Assembly: GCF_002234675.1 (NCBI RefSeq)
Contig: NC_019872.2
Span: forward strand, 8,572,950 to 8,636,949
Origin: Oryzias latipes
Taxonomy: Eukaryota; Chordata; Actinopteri; Beloniformes; Adrianichthyidae
DNA: 64,000 bases
Direction: 5' to 3'
Of the stretch, positions 38,501-51,373 are shown piece after piece (within the stretch, counting starts at the first letter, position 1; every line of letters starts with the position of its first letter). Below the pieces are notes generated by a model, which was given only the letters and a program-made list of their open reading frames with translations, was not told the DNA's origin and ran no database searches. A program made the position numbers and the translations under genes.

Positions 38501-41500
38501 GGTTCCTCTTCACCATGGAAATGATTCTGCAATCATCCACCACTGTTGTCTTCCGTGGACGTCCAGGTCTTTTTGCGTTGCTGAGTTCACCAGTGCTTTC
38601 TTTCTTTTTCAGGATGTACCACACTGTTGATTTTGCCACTCTTAATACTGTGGCAATTTCTGGCATGCTTTTTTCTGTTTTCTCAGCTTAATGATGGCTC
38701 CTTTCACCTGCATGGAGAGCTCCTTTGACCACATGTTGTTTGTTCACAGCAAAATCTTCCAAATGCAAGCATGAGTCCTCTAATCAACTCCAGGCCTTTT
38801 ATCTGCTTCACTCATAATAACATAACAATGGAATTGCCCACAACTGCCCATGCAATAGCATGGAAGTCAATTGTCCAGTTACTCACCAGCCCATGAAATG
38901 AAGGGATTGTGTTTAAAAAATGCTTTAGTTTTTCACATTTCATGCAATCTTTTTGTTCAACCCATGGAATAAAAGCTGAAAGTCTGCACTTCAATGGCAT
39001 CTGAGTTGTTTTGTATTTAAAATTCACTGTGGTAATGTACAGAAACTAAATTAGAAAGAATGTGTCTCTGTTCAAATATTTATGGTCCTCACTGTACATT
39101 TTTAGCATTATGTAGCAAAGCATGTCATAATAGGTACACGTCTTCACCTTTAGCACTGTATGTTGTGTAGAATTCCCAACAATAAAAGACTTAATTGATA
39201 TATTTATTAAATAAAACATAAAACTATATTTATTTAAGAATGTTCCAAGTAAATTGTAGCACGTAAAAATTCTATAGAAGATACTTTCTCCACAGATAAC
39301 ATCCTTTTCTGTTCACTTTAACAAAATGTACATTTAAAAAAAAATTCCAAAAACAAAAAATTTAAAAAGCTCGTTCTTGTATGCATAATATCAATCAAAC
39401 AAAGGGCAAAGCAAGGCAAGGCAAGTTTATTTGTATATCACAATTAGTACACAAAGTAATTCAAGGTGCTTCACAAAACAGAAAAATGCATTAAAATGAC
39501 AATACATCATAGAAGTAATCAACGTAAAACTTACTTTAAAAGAAAAGAAAAAAATTGATTTAAAAATAAAGGAAGGAAATGAAAGAAAAGTGCAGATAGG
39601 ACCTTTCAGTCATATACACGGCTAAACAGAAATGTTTTAAGTCTAGATTTGAACATGAACACAGAAGATGCCTGTCTTACGACTTCAGGGAGGCTGTTCC
39701 AGATTTTAGCTGCAGAATATTGAAACGCTGATTCCCCTTGTTTAGTTCTGACTCTGGGAATCAACAGGAGGCCGGCCCCTGAGGTCCTCAGAGTACGAGA
39801 TGGTTCATATGGCACTAACATGTCAGAGATGTACTTTGGTGCTCGGCCATGGAGAGACTTGTACACAAGCAGAGCTGCTTTGAAGTCTATTCTTTGAGGT
39901 ACAGGGAGCCAGTGCAGAGACCTGAGCACAGGACTAATGTGATCATACTTCCTGGTTTTGGTCAGAACTCGAGCAGCAGCATTCTGGATGTACTGACGCT
40001 GTTTTACAGCTCGTTTGGAGAGGCCGGTGAGCAGGCCGTTACAGTAGTCTAACCCGCTGGAGACAAATGCATGAATAAGTATCTCCAGGTCTGGCTTTGA
40101 CATTATGTTTTTGATTTTGGCAATGTTTTTCAGGTGGTAAAATGCCGCTGATGTTACTGACTTGATATGGCTGTTAAAGTTCAGGTCAGAGTCCATGATT
40201 ACCCCTAGATTTCTTACTTGATTTGAGGGTTTAAGAGACAGAGAATGAAGGTAGCTGCTGACACTTTCTCTTTGTTTCTGTGGACTAAAAATAATAACTT
40301 CGGTCTTGTTTGAGTTTAGCTGGAGAAAGTTGTTCTGCATCCACGCACTGATCTGTTGGAGGCAGTGGCTGAGTGAATCCACCGGCCCATATTCACCTGC
40401 TGTCAGTGACACATAGATCTGAGTATCATCTGCATAGTTGTGATAAGATATGTTATTACTGCATATTAACTGCCCTAGTGGCAGCATGTAGAGGTTGAAC
40501 AGAAGGGGTCCCAGGATCGATCCCTGGGGCACACCACAAGTCAAGGCCATGTAGTCTGAGACACAACTCCCAATTTCAACAAAATATTTCCTGTCTTCTA
40601 GATAAGACTTGAGCCAACTTAGGGCAGATCCAGAGATGCCAACCCAGTCTTGGAGTCTGTGCAAAAGGATCCCATGATCAACAGTATCAAAGGCAGCACT
40701 CAGGTCTAGCAGGATTAAGACCGAGACTTTGCCATCATCAGTGTTCAGGCGGATGTCGTTGGTTACCTTGATAAGAGCAGTTTCTGTGCTATGATGGGGT
40801 CTAAAACCTGACTGGAAAACATCAAATGCATTGTTTAATACGAGAAAGTCAGTGAGCTGTTGGTAGACAACTTTTTCAAGGACTTTTCCTAAAAATGGCA
40901 GATTAAAGATAGGTCTGTAATTATTCAGTACAGTGGGATCAAGACCACTCTTCTTCAGGAGAGGTTTCATGACTGCAGTTTTTAAGGCCTCGGGAAATAT
41001 TCCAGATTGAAGAGACATGTTAACTATTTGAGTAATTGATGGCAACACACTGTTCAGGACAGACTTTAGAAATCTAGTGGGTAACACATCACGGCAGCAT
41101 GTAGACGAGCTCAGACGGGTGATGGTCTCTTGGACAGTTTGGTCAGTGACAGGTACAAAGTGAGTCATCTTAGCGTGAGTAGGTGGCCGTTGGATAGTTA
41201 TATGTGTTGTGGAGTTGATGGCTTTTTTAATGCCCTGAACCTTGTCATTGAAAAACACAGCAAACTCATTACATTTAGGGGTGCAAACCAGTTCTATTGG
41301 TAGCTGGGTTGGAGGGTTAGTTATTCTGTTTACTGTTGTGAACAGGATACGAGAGTTGCTGCTGCAACTTCCAATGATTTCAGAGAAGTACCTTTCCCTT
41401 GTTCTGCATAAGATCTGGTTGTAAGCGTACAACTCCCCCTTATACATTCCATAATGAACCTGGAGTTTTGACTTGCGCCACTTGCGCCAAAAGCCAAGTA

Positions 41501-44500
41501 TTAAAGCCCCTCTTTTTTTAATCACCAGTTGTGTTACAGTATGTAATATTTTCTTGATTTTCTATAACTGTCATCAAATGGATAGTTTTTTTTTAAAATA
41601 AGTAATCTGTTCTCACCTCCTTATTTTTCTGTAGAGATGGGAGCAGAACATTTTTATTTTTATTTTTTCAGGTTCTTTGTTTTTCTCAGTCCCAAAATCC
41701 AACAGAAATGAAAGCTAACAAATCCCTCTGTTGAGGTAAAGTAAAACTGTAATACTATTTCTTCTGTTTCAGATTCCTACTCCATCCGTGAGGCTCGTCT
41801 TCATCTCCGACACGTGAGTGATCTCCTGAGGAGCCTCGGTCCTGCAGACGCTTTCAACGGTGTGAACGGCAGTTCGCTGTCTTACCTGTCCTGGTATACC
41901 ATACGTGGTGAGGGGGATCGTCTCATTTTTACTCATTTCTGTGGATCATTTTTGTCTGAGATTTTACGCCTGTAATGGTTTCATTAAACCATTTCAGAAA
42001 GAGAAAAAATGGCCACAAAGCAAGACTCTGCTGACTGCAGTCCTCCAGACTACATCCTTCCTGGATGTAGGGAGCCTCCTGTAACTCCACTGCAGCCAGT
42101 CAGAGATGACTGGAAGGTGAGATAGCAGCTTATACTATTATCAGTACAGTTGCTTAAATAGGTAATATTTGCTGAATATGGGGAATTGCAGCCTTTGCAA
42201 TGCCTGCGGGTGTTGAGTCTGAGCGGCTGGAACCCTCCTCCAGGAAACAGGAGGATGCACGGTGACTTAATGTACATTAACGTCCTGACGCTGGAAGACA
42301 AGGAGCTCAACATCACATCGTCAACACGAGGGTTCTACTGCAACCAGTGAGTACTAAGCTGTTCAAAACAATGCTGGAGAGAATCCTTTTACTGTTTAAC
42401 CCCTGGAATTTATTTCCAGCTATGCAAAAATATCACTCATGTTCTGCTTTCTAGTAGTGATAAATTAAGGTAAGTTTGGAGCCAAAGTGGTTTGATTTGC
42501 ACAAGTGCATCGATAGGCGTCAAGGATGTACACTGCAATAAAGTAATTCACTTAATATGTGTCAGAACCTGATTACAAATTTTCTTTTTAGCTACTTTGT
42601 CTACTTTTTTTACTATGATATTCCTTTTTAATAATTATTGTATCACCTGAGAAGAGCATAGTTTGTTGTGGAATATTTAATAAACATATCTGTAGTAGGG
42701 TCGCCAGGCACTCCATTAGAGATAGGGTGAGAAGCTCGGAGGAAGCTCAGAGTGAACCTGCTGCTCCTACACATCGAGAGGGGCCAGTTGAGGTGCCTCG
42801 GGCATCATCTCCTTGACGCCTCCCTGGGGAGGTGTTCCGGGCATGCCCCACTGGGGGGAGGTTACGGGGAAGACCCAGGACATGCTGGAGAGACACCCTG
42901 GCCTGGGGACGCCACGAGGTCCCCCCAGAGCAGCTGGAAGAAGTGGCCAGGGAGAGGGAAGTCCCAGTCCCGGATGAACAGCAGAAGATGTTAGATGATG
43001 GATGGATGGATGGATGGATGGATGGATGGATGGATGGATGGATGGATGTCAATTGTCATTTTAATAAAAATAATATCAATTGTTTTAAGAAGCCAGGAAG
43101 TAATCTTAAGCTAAGCTTCTAATGAAATAGTTTTCCCTTACAGTATATTTTTAGGGCATTTTTTATTTATTTACTGGCACATTCACTTGTGTATTTTTTT
43201 TAACAAAAAAGGCAAAAAAGCTTTATATTCATTCAACAGTAGTGTAATTATATATTTTTAAATATTTTAAATAAGGATAAAATAAAAACGTTTTACCTCA
43301 AAGTAAGCCAGGGTTTGCTTTATGCTTGGCAGTTCATAACAACTCTAAAACAAAAAAAATGGTGAAAAATGAAAACTTTCTATGATCTTGCCCTAAACTT
43401 TATAAACCTTAGTGTGACTCTCCACCTGTTTCAGGTCGACTGCGTTCATCTTCAACCCTAAGCCGTCTATTCCCCAAATCCTTTGTCATTCTCTAGTCGA
43501 GCTGTTGAATCGAGTCAGCCCGGCATTCAAGAAAAACTTCAGCGCTCTGCAGAAAAGGAGGTAAACCTTTTATTTTTTATAGAAAAACAGAAAATGCATT
43601 TACTTATTGGGAATTTTTTTTTTAATTAAGATGTTTTTAAAATCTTTGAATAAAATTCACAAAAAATATTTTGAAGTACCATTGTTAAGTAACATGACAG
43701 TCATAGGATCAATTATGATATGTTTGATGATTTAAATTAAAAAAAAATGTGGTCAGTTTCTGCTCACAACAATATTAGTTTAAGATGCAAAAATATTGAC
43801 AGAACATTTTTTAGAAAGAAAGTTTCTGTACCACTGTTACTGTATCAACATAAAGTTTTGACAATTAGCAAAACTTTTCCCACCAAAAGCTTTTTTGAGA
43901 TTTCATAGAATTAGCCATTTTGAAATAAGCAGGAAAAGCCATTCTACTGCCCCCTCGTGGAATAATGGTGAACTACAGAGCAGAAAACGTGGACCTAGTT
44001 TTATACAGTAGGTTTTTAAGGACTGTTTGGATCATCTCAGAAATCCCTGTATCAAATATGATGCATATAATTATAATGGGTTATCAATGGTTCAATATCC
44101 AAACTTTTTCCACCATAAGAATTCTTGTCTGATCCTTTTAATCAGAGCTCAGCAACATCTTTATGAGCGTGTGGCGGCACCTTTCCAAATTTTCACCTGG
44201 ATCGCTCCTCATGGTGACTACAAGCTGGACTGTGTGCGAGCGGGAGAGTCTCCCAGCAGTCACATGGGGCAGGATGAACTCACGGCTGGGCAGGTGGTTT
44301 AAACTACATTCAGAGGAGTCGAGATAAAGCAACGTTGATGCTGAAATGTGGGCATGTTCTGCTCAGAGTCGGGACTGGAACGAAGAACTGCAGGGATGCC
44401 GGGAACTCCCCAGGGGGTCCCTACAGGAACGACTGCACAGGGAGCGTAGCATTTTTAAGGTCCTCCATGTCCTCGGTTAACAAAAGTGAAACTCCTGCTG

Positions 44501-47500
44501 CTCTTTGCGTAATGACGTTTTCATCTCTTGCAGACAAACAGTGACTTTGTTGCTGCTGCAACACAGGGTGCTATAGCCGTGATAGATGGCAACGTCATGC
44601 CATTAAACCCAAGGGAGCCGCCTCATCTGCAGATGTTCGTGTGGAACAACCTCTTCTTTAGTCAGGGGTTTGACCTGTTTGATCACTACCAACCGCTAGG
44701 AGGCGACATGGCTGCTCATGCTGCTGCCCTGTGTGACCTAAGGGGAGTGCAGGTAGAAACCCCAACGGAGGAGTGATTGATGTAATGGAATCTTCACAGG
44801 AAAGCCCTTCTGTTGTTTTCTGTGTTCCTCTGCTGCAGGCGTACACATCTGTTGACACAGAGGGGCTCCACACTCTCGGGACAGCTGTGGTGGATTACCG
44901 GGGTGTCCGTGTTGTAGTGCAGACTGTCATTCCTGGCATTCTGGAGAAAAACCACGAACAGATAGTCTATGGTTCCAACGACAATGGGAAAACAGTTTTC
45001 ACACACCCCAGGTGACTCACTCACACTCAGCTGTCGTGAGGTTTTTTTTACTCTTTGCTCATTTCGCTGTGATGGTCACACCAGAAAGTTTTATTTCCTG
45101 GCAGGTTTCTGGAGCTTCTGAGTAAAACCAGTAAAGCGCTGAGAATCCAGCATCACCAAGTGTTGGATCACAACAACACACCAGCAGAGCTTTGCTCAGG
45201 CATCTCCACTGTTGGCCTCTTTGGTAATGACAGGCGTTCTTACATATTAGACCTTCTGAGGACTTTCCCACCAGATCTGAACTTCCAGTTTTCTGAGGGT
45301 GAGGTGACTACAGAGGAGCTGCCACATGTGTGTAAAAGCTTTGGTTATCCGTGCCGTCATCGTCACAGCCTGGCCAGCCTGAGATCAGAACTGATAGAAG
45401 CCTTCGTCCGGCATAGGTGAGGACAGGTAGCTGTCCACAGCGGCTTGAACTGCAGGATATTCATATATTGGGTTTTTGTTGCAGGTATGAGCTATTTGTG
45501 AAGATAATGTCTCAGGAACTGAGGGAACTGGAAAAACTGGACAACGCCACGGAGAGGAGCGCAGGAGCTGTCGGTGAGCCCAGAGCTGAAGACCATAAGG
45601 AATTTCACTGTGACATGGATAAATGAAAAAAATTCAAATGTCAACAAGTAAACACAACAAGCTGAGAGGAAGAAAATGTTGGTGTTACTTCATTATAATC
45701 TCTATAAAGGTGTGGAATTACTAGAAAGTAGGAAAATTATCTGTCCATGCACCAAGTAAAGTTTACCTAACAAGAAATCTAATAATAAGAAATCATAATC
45801 TAGAAATGAGAAGTTCCACACACACACATTCAAAAGGGAAAAAAACTGTTAGATAGAATTACTTCAAAGTGAATGCTAAACAGCTCAATAGTACGTTTTC
45901 TTTTGCTAATTCTGAGCAAATGGTTTGCATTTTTTAAGTTTTTATAACTTATTGTGCTTCATTTTGATTACAGTGACAATAGTGTAATAGGTGGAAATTA
46001 TTGATTTTAGAACAAACTGAGAATATGATCTTAGTGCAAGTTAGTTAATAAACCCTCATAAAATCTAAAACTAGATCTTATTCTTCAAACCTAATTGTGT
46101 TTCTTTTTGTTTCCAAATTAATGACAATGAATGTTAGTCAAACATTTACTGAACTTTAAACATTTCACCTGATTTTTAACCTTTCTCTTTGAGATAAAGG
46201 TTTGAGAGTTTTCCCGTTTTTGTGTTTTCTTTTATGCAGAACAGCAGAGGAGAACGGCTTTCTCGAGAGCTTGTAAAGCCGTTGGATCAGTGAGCGAGTC
46301 CTGCTTCGACATGCGTTTTAATCCCAACGTTTGTTCTCCAGGTACTGATTCATTTCTCTCACACGCAGAAGCGTCAGCATTTATTCAATCATGCAGGTAA
46401 AGGAAGCATCCCTCTTCACTGCAGGTGTAAGGTTTCCCTCCGACTGTGTTGAGGAGCTTCACAGTCACAGGCGGCTGTTGTGGAGCGCTGCAGCTTTTCT
46501 TCTCTCTGACCAGATTCCAGCAGTGGTGAGTTGTTTTCAGGAGTGACAGGTTTTGTGTTTATCATGTTGTGAAGTCTCATGTATCGGTTGTTTATGCTGC
46601 AGCTGAGGGATTGTCTCGACCACACAGCAAATCCAATGGATGGAGCGAGCCTGACCTCAATTCTGCATCAGCGAGGGGTAAACGTGCGATATTTGGGCTC
46701 AGTTTTAATGAAACTGGACATGATGGAGGAGAAAGCGAGGCTCAAACATGTGCAGGTATTTCATTTGCTCAGTTTTCACAGAGGGCTGAATATGCAGTAT
46801 CTCTCAAACTTAAGCTTAATTTTTTTGTTCATGTCAAGGAAAAAAGAGGAAAAAATTGCCCTGTCAAGAAAATTACATCGCAAAGATACAATCAAAGTTT
46901 TTTAAACAGTTTTAAAATTCCACATAAAAGAAACACTTAAAAAATAATACTCGAGTGATTTATTCACCTCAACTCTTGGATTATTTATGTTGAGATGTAT
47001 TTTTGGATTACTTTTTGAAGCAATATGAAATTTTTGAGCTATAGGAGTTTGGTTTAAACTCAATTTATTTTTGAGTTAAGCAATCTCTGGCTCCCCAGAC
47101 TCCACCTGGAAGGGGCTGTTCTTGCCGGTCTACGACACAATGTGAGAATATGCTTGTTTTTGTGGCTTGTGAGGGGCTGGTGCTCAGAGCGCAGGTTTTT
47201 AGAGGAAGACTCAGAAATATGTGGAAAAAAAACAAAATCCCACTTTGGGGTTTCTTTTTATGAGGAATGAACATTATAACACATTTAAAAGCTCAAAAGG
47301 TTTATTTTGCATGGAATAGGCCCTTTGAAATTATCACATTGTTTATGTCATATTTTCTTCTTTGGGCAAGAAAGGGAACTAAATTAAGCCCAATGATTTC
47401 TTTTAGTAAGAAAGAAAATCTTTTTCATAATCGTTAATACTTAAATGCTTAACATATGGTTGAAATACTTGTGGAACCGGTCATTTTGTCTCAGTTTGAT

Positions 47501-50500
47501 TTGATGTGATTGAAAATATTTAGATTTTAATATTCTTAATTAAAAATGTGGATTCAAGCTTTTTTTTACTTCTTTTAGGTATTTTTCCAATCTTTTTTGC
47601 TGTTTGCAAATTAGTGCATTCACATAAAATAAATTACTCACTTATTCAACTGTTCCTTCACACGATTTTATCCGATGAATGAAGCACAGCTGTTAGTCTT
47701 GTTAGAGCCACATGTATGAATAACTACCGTAAAAATCTGATGAAATTTAAAATCATGTCGCTGTGCAAAAAAAATATATTTATTCTGTTAGACTTTTCAG
47801 ATTTTGATGAGAAATTGATTTTTAAGGTATTTGGATTATAATAAGTGTTGACCAAAGGACAAACTCTGATTTCCTTTCTTTACAGAGAATCTCCATCAGT
47901 GAAGTGATTATCAGAAGTGCTAAACATATCTTTAGGACCTACCTACAGGTGCACCAATAAAGACACATATTGAAGCTAATCTTTTTTTGGTTTATTTTAC
48001 AATAAGAATGTTTTCTGCCAGGACGTGAAACCTGCTGATTTCTCCGTGGCGGTCAGTCACTTCCTCAACTGCTTGCTGACCTCCTCCTGCTCCGGTTTGT
48101 CCGACAGCAGCTCCAATGAGCTGCTCTCTCATCGCAGGAGCCGCCGGCGCCGCAGTCACAGCAGCCGGGTGAGCTTGACTGCGGACAGCGTGTGGGCCAG
48201 GCTGACGTCCAGCAGGCTGTGGGACAGGATAAAGGCTGAGGCAAAAGACTATTACAAATACGCAGTTGAGAGGTGGGAGTGTCTTTGCATGTGGGACAAT
48301 TTGCAGAAGTGCAGCAAAAATGAATCTGTTTTCACTTTATGTTCAGTGAGAATTTAGAAGAGGTCATAGAGAAGCACAATCTACAGAGGATCTCCCTACT
48401 GAGAGAGTTTGCGATTAAAACCGGCATTCAGGTGAGATTAAACTTTTTTTTTTGCATATTTAGCTATTTTTAGTTATTTTATCAAGTTGAAACAAACCTT
48501 GGCATTTAAAAAACGATCAAGTTAAAGCTGTCTTTTTGTCTTGTTGTTTCTAGTATTTACTAATTAGATATTCACTGTTTGCTGATACCAAATAAGTTTA
48601 TACTTATCAATATTTCTTTTTCTTTTGAGTTATATTTTTAACTTAAATAACTTCTATTCCCTTGCTTAACGTTTATAAAAAATAATTGGAATGAACACAG
48701 TAGTTAATCCTATTTGTTTTAACATGATTTGTAATAATCACATCATGAAAAATAAATCATTCCTCAAAAATAAACAGTAACTAACATATTTTTTGTAAAA
48801 TCAAAATGAAAACCTAAATCAAGGTTTTCAAGGTGGCTTGTCTTTTTTTTCTAAATGCAAAAAGCTACTGTGATCATTTCCTATTTTTGCTAAACTGATC
48901 CTTCTAAAGCTCAAACCCTGAAGTTTCCTGACGGTGTAAAACGGACAGCTTTAGAGCACTCCCTCCTCTCTTCTGTCTGTCTGTCTTCCTGTCTTCAGGT
49001 GCAGTTAAGAGAGTACTCATTTGAGTCCCGGCAGAAGCCAGTGTTCGTGGAGGACGATGTGGTCAACTTGTTTCCTGTGGTCAAACATCTCAAACCTACG
49101 TCGAGCGATGCCACCCCGCTCCTGCACCGAGCCCGACAGGCTGCACAGGAGGGTGAGACACAAACAGACCTGTCACCATCTTTCATTAAAGAGGCAAAAT
49201 AAATATAATATAAAAGCCCAATCTGACTGTTGCCTTTACATTTTTGTGTTGATTTAAACACTTGTCTTTCTAAGATTTCTCTAAACAAAAGTGAGTGATA
49301 ACAAAAATCAATCTGCAAGTAGAACAAAAGACTTTCTTTTATATTCAACGAATATATTTTAAGTCACAAATATAGCATTACAGTCCTGAGGTGTGTAGTT
49401 TTATATAAATGCAGCAGATCAAAATCTTAAGCAGGTTCAGTTACTGCCAGTGCACTGAATGGGGCTTTAGTATTCACAACCAAAGAATCAAGTAAGAATC
49501 TTTTCTCCTGTCCTTCATCTGGTGCATTAGTCCCTCTGTGAGTAATGGACAGACAGTAGAAAAATGGCAGAATTTAACCCTTATTTTGTTGTTTGTTTTT
49601 CAGGTCTTCTCAGGGACAGCCGTGACCTGATCACCCAGGCTCTGACTCTTTACAGCCGCACATGTGGAGTCCTGCATGAGGATGTGTGCGCGTGCACGCG
49701 GCTCCTGGGCCGACTCAGCTACGTCTGCCACGATGTCGGGGATGTAAATATCCAAAACAAATGTCTTTTTTAGTGCTTTGCTTGCTGCTTGTTTGTTTGG
49801 CTCTTTCGCAGCCAAATCTGATGTTGTTGGAAAAAGTCTCTAAACTGCACTCTTGTGTTCATGTCTAATAGGCGGTGAGGCAGCAGGAAAAAGCAGTGAT
49901 GATTTCTGAGAGGATACGAGGGATTGATCATCCGCAGACCATAGAAGACTATGTAAGTCGTCAGATCACAAAACTCTTGTTGATCAAGTTTAGCTCTCTT
50001 GAAACCATGCTTTATTTTTTTAATTTTTATGCTTTTAATCTAGATGTACCTGGCACTATATTGCTTTGCTGGAGGCCAACAATCAACATCCTCACAGCTT
50101 TTGTATCGAGCTCGGTACCTCACCTTGCTTGTTAGTGGAGAGGATCATCCACATGTAGCACTACTGGATGTAAGTGTGGTGACCTTTATTTTAAGTGCCC
50201 TTGTCCCTCTTTGCTGTAACCCTTGTGCTATCCTAGGCACTTTAACAATGGGAGTTGGGTCATTTAGACCCACTAGACAGTGCGCTGAACCTTTTTTCTT
50301 CAATGATTTGTGATCTTCACTGGTTAGCATGGATTACATGAAATCTTTCCACCTTTATCCACCTTTGTCATGGTAGGGAGAACACGTCAATGTAAGGGGG
50401 GGGTCATCTAAGAAAGCACAAGGGTTAAGAAAAGTATAAAGGTATCCAACAGAGCATACAAGTATTGCCATTTACAGTAAACAATAAAAAATATTTCATT

Positions 50501-51373
50501 TACAGATTTCAAAGATTTTAAAGTTTTTCCTTTTCTGTAAGAAGTTGTTAATCAAACTGTGTTACTTATACTTGATGTGTTTCTTTGTAACAGACTATGC
50601 TGGGCCTCGTACTTTATGGACTAACAAAGTACGAGCTTTCCGTCAAGTTCCTACAGAATGCCTTAAATTTAACTTCAAAGTACCACGGGGTCACATCCTT
50701 AAAACATGCACACTGGTAACTGTGTCCTTATGTTCCTGCTTAAGTTCATCTTCCTCTTAAACATCAGCTGTCTTCCTCTTCTCCCTTCCGTGCAGTCATC
50801 ATCTGCTCACCGCTGTCTTTGAGGCTAAAGGAGACTTTTTTTCAGCGCTGCAACACGAGAAAGAGGCTTATTCCATCTATAAGAGTCAGGTGTGTTTCAG
50901 ACTGCAGGATGCTGCGTTTTTGCTGTGTGTGCTCACCACTAGAACTGACGACTACTTTTTTGTTGTTGTTGCACATTTCAAGGTTGGTGAGAATCACGCC
51001 AATACAAAGGAATGTTCAGAACACCTCAAGAGCCTCAGTCAGCGGGTCCAAAAAATGGACTGTTTCTGCAGTGAAGCACCAAGTGCCTGTATCCCACCTC
51101 CAGAGGTTTGTTGCACGTCAAGAATTTAAATCAGCAGGGAGGCATGACAGCAAATTATTTTTTGCTTGTTTTCCTTTTCAGCTTCACACTCGGAGTCTGT
51201 CTGCTGTCCTTCAGCAGCTCAACATGGTGTGTTGCATTGCTTTGAACCCCACCCAGGTAAACCTCTGAAGCAGTTCTACCAACAGGGCTTAAATATTTGG
51301 GCATCATATTCATGTCATCTTTTAATTATCATTATTATTTTTGTTTGTGCTCTTTGCATTTTAGCAAATCTGA
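35598..51373 (+). CDS. cluh: CLUH (clustered mitochondria homologue) paralogue, 28 coding exons
   Basis: Coding exons: 35598-36366, 36830-36981, 37053-37224, 41773-41907, 41998-42116, 42192-42346, 43435-43560, 44146-44293, 44367-44459, 44534-44752, 44839-45011, 45105-45416, 45485-45573, 46240-46341, 46425-46525, 46603-46755, 47886-47948, 48022-48272, 48347-48431, 48999-49152, 49604-49743, 49872-49952, 50044-50169, 50594-50715, 50796-50889, 50983-51105, 51182-51256, 51365-51373. They total 4341 nt (1446 aa; human CLUH about 1309). The ubiquitin-like N-terminal domain is at about 293-364, the Clu domain at about 545-800 ([14 protein letters not shown] is plain), and the TPR-like region near the C-terminus ([25 protein letters not shown]). 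In the family, CLUH is a cytosolic binder of mRNAs for mitochondrial proteins and controls mitochondrial distribution. Exon 1 is acidic, about 256 codons, and starts MGNILQCC in an excellent start context. The last exon is read out of phase with its apparent old frame and ends after two codons. Introns hold a Tc1-like element, an L2-type LINE, a LINE tail and a MITE. Fish have two CLUH paralogues; which one this is I cannot say. Confidence 0.9.
37441..39096 (-). mobile_element. Tc1-like transposon with about 215-bp terminal inverted repeats
   Basis: The ends (TACAGTTAGGACCATAAATA on the left, its close inverse ending ACTGTA on the right) are bounded by TA. Long inverted repeats of roughly 215 bp are visible at 37441-37660 and about 38880-39096. 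On the minus strand lie transposase pieces: an N-terminal DNA-binding part with the GRPRKTT motif (38666-38253), including the ILWTDE segment of the first catalytic Asp, then MDNDPKQ and SPDLNPIE for the second Asp and the Glu (38108-37869), and a C-terminal piece (37875-37642). The pieces are in different frames, so the gene is dead, while the ends are well kept. It is in intron 3 of the CLUH gene, opposite to it. Confidence 0.88.
39405..41525 (-). mobile_element. 5'-truncated L2-type LINE
   Basis: Reading on the minus strand, the element starts in the linker before the reverse transcriptase, so the endonuclease domain is lost. It ends with the common fish L2 3' end, repeated CTTGC units at about 39405-39425. 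5' truncation is typical of target-primed insertion. It lies about 300 bp from the Tc1-like element, in intron 3 of the CLUH gene. Confidence 0.85.
39606..41525 (-). CDS. LINE reverse transcriptase ORF (L2-like), 639 codons, open
   Basis: This single uninterrupted frame encodes a reverse transcriptase. Visible motifs in order are YRPIFNLPF, the [15 protein letters not shown] block, [28 protein letters not shown], the catalytic YADDTQIY, and the C-terminal block QNAAARVLT followed by [12 protein letters not shown], characteristic of the L2/CR1 group. The ORF is N-terminally truncated by insertion, with no endonuclease domain. The absence of stops suggests a fairly recent insertion. It is not a host gene. 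Confidence 0.88.
   Translation of the reverse strand: MIKKRGALILGFWRKWRKSKLQVHYGMYKGELYAYNQILCRTRERYFSEIIGSCSSNSRILFTTVNRITNPPTQLPIELVCTPKCNEFAVFFNDKVQGIKKAINSTTHITIQRPPTHAKMTHFVPVTDQTVQETITRLSSSTCCRDVLPTRFLKSVLNSVLPSITQIVNMSLQSGIFPEALKTAVMKPLLKKSGLDPTVLNNYRPIFNLPFLGKVLEKVVYQQLTDFLVLNNAFDVFQSGFRPHHSTETALIKVTNDIRLNTDDGKVSVLILLDLSAAFDTVDHGILLHRLQDWVGISGSALSWLKSYLEDRKYFVEIGSCVSDYMALTCGVPQGSILGPLLFNLYMLPLGQLICSNNISYHNYADDTQIYVSLTAGEYGPVDSLSHCLQQISAWMQNNFLQLNSNKTEVIIFSPQKQRESVSSYLHSLSLKPSNQVRNLGVIMDSDLNFNSHIKSVTSAAFYHLKNIAKIKNIMSKPDLEILIHAFVSSGLDYCNGLLTGLSKRAVKQRQYIQNAAARVLTKTRKYDHISPVLRSLHWLPVPQRIDFKAALLVYKSLHGRAPKYISDMLVPYEPSRTLRTSGAGLLLIPRVRTKQGESAFQYSAAKIWNSLPEVVRQASSVFMFKSRLKTFLFSRVYD
42694..43048 (+). 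mobile_element. LINE 3' end with GGAT tail
   Basis: The text encodes, with breaks, a familiar fish LINE C-terminus ([36 protein letters not shown]) and ends in a GGAT repeat. Only the 3' end is present. It is in intron 6 of the CLUH gene. Confidence 0.7.
42997..43048 (+). repeat. GGAT tetranucleotide microsatellite
   Basis: About 12 GGAT units run in succession at the end of the LINE fragment. Tails of this kind are often polymorphic in length. Confidence 0.9.
50217..50428. mobile_element. TTAA-flanked MITE, copy 2 (piggyBac-like)
   Basis: The ends are CCCTTGTGCTATCCTAGGCA on the left and the inverse ending at a TTAA on the right. The left flank reads GTAA instead of TTAA. It is about 212 bp and lies in intron 23 of the CLUH gene. 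The interior matches copies 1 and 3. Confidence 0.7.

Noticed and set aside
38191-38691. 166-codon plus-strand frame in the Tc1-like element
   Set aside because: It is antisense to the transposase remnants and has no independent support.
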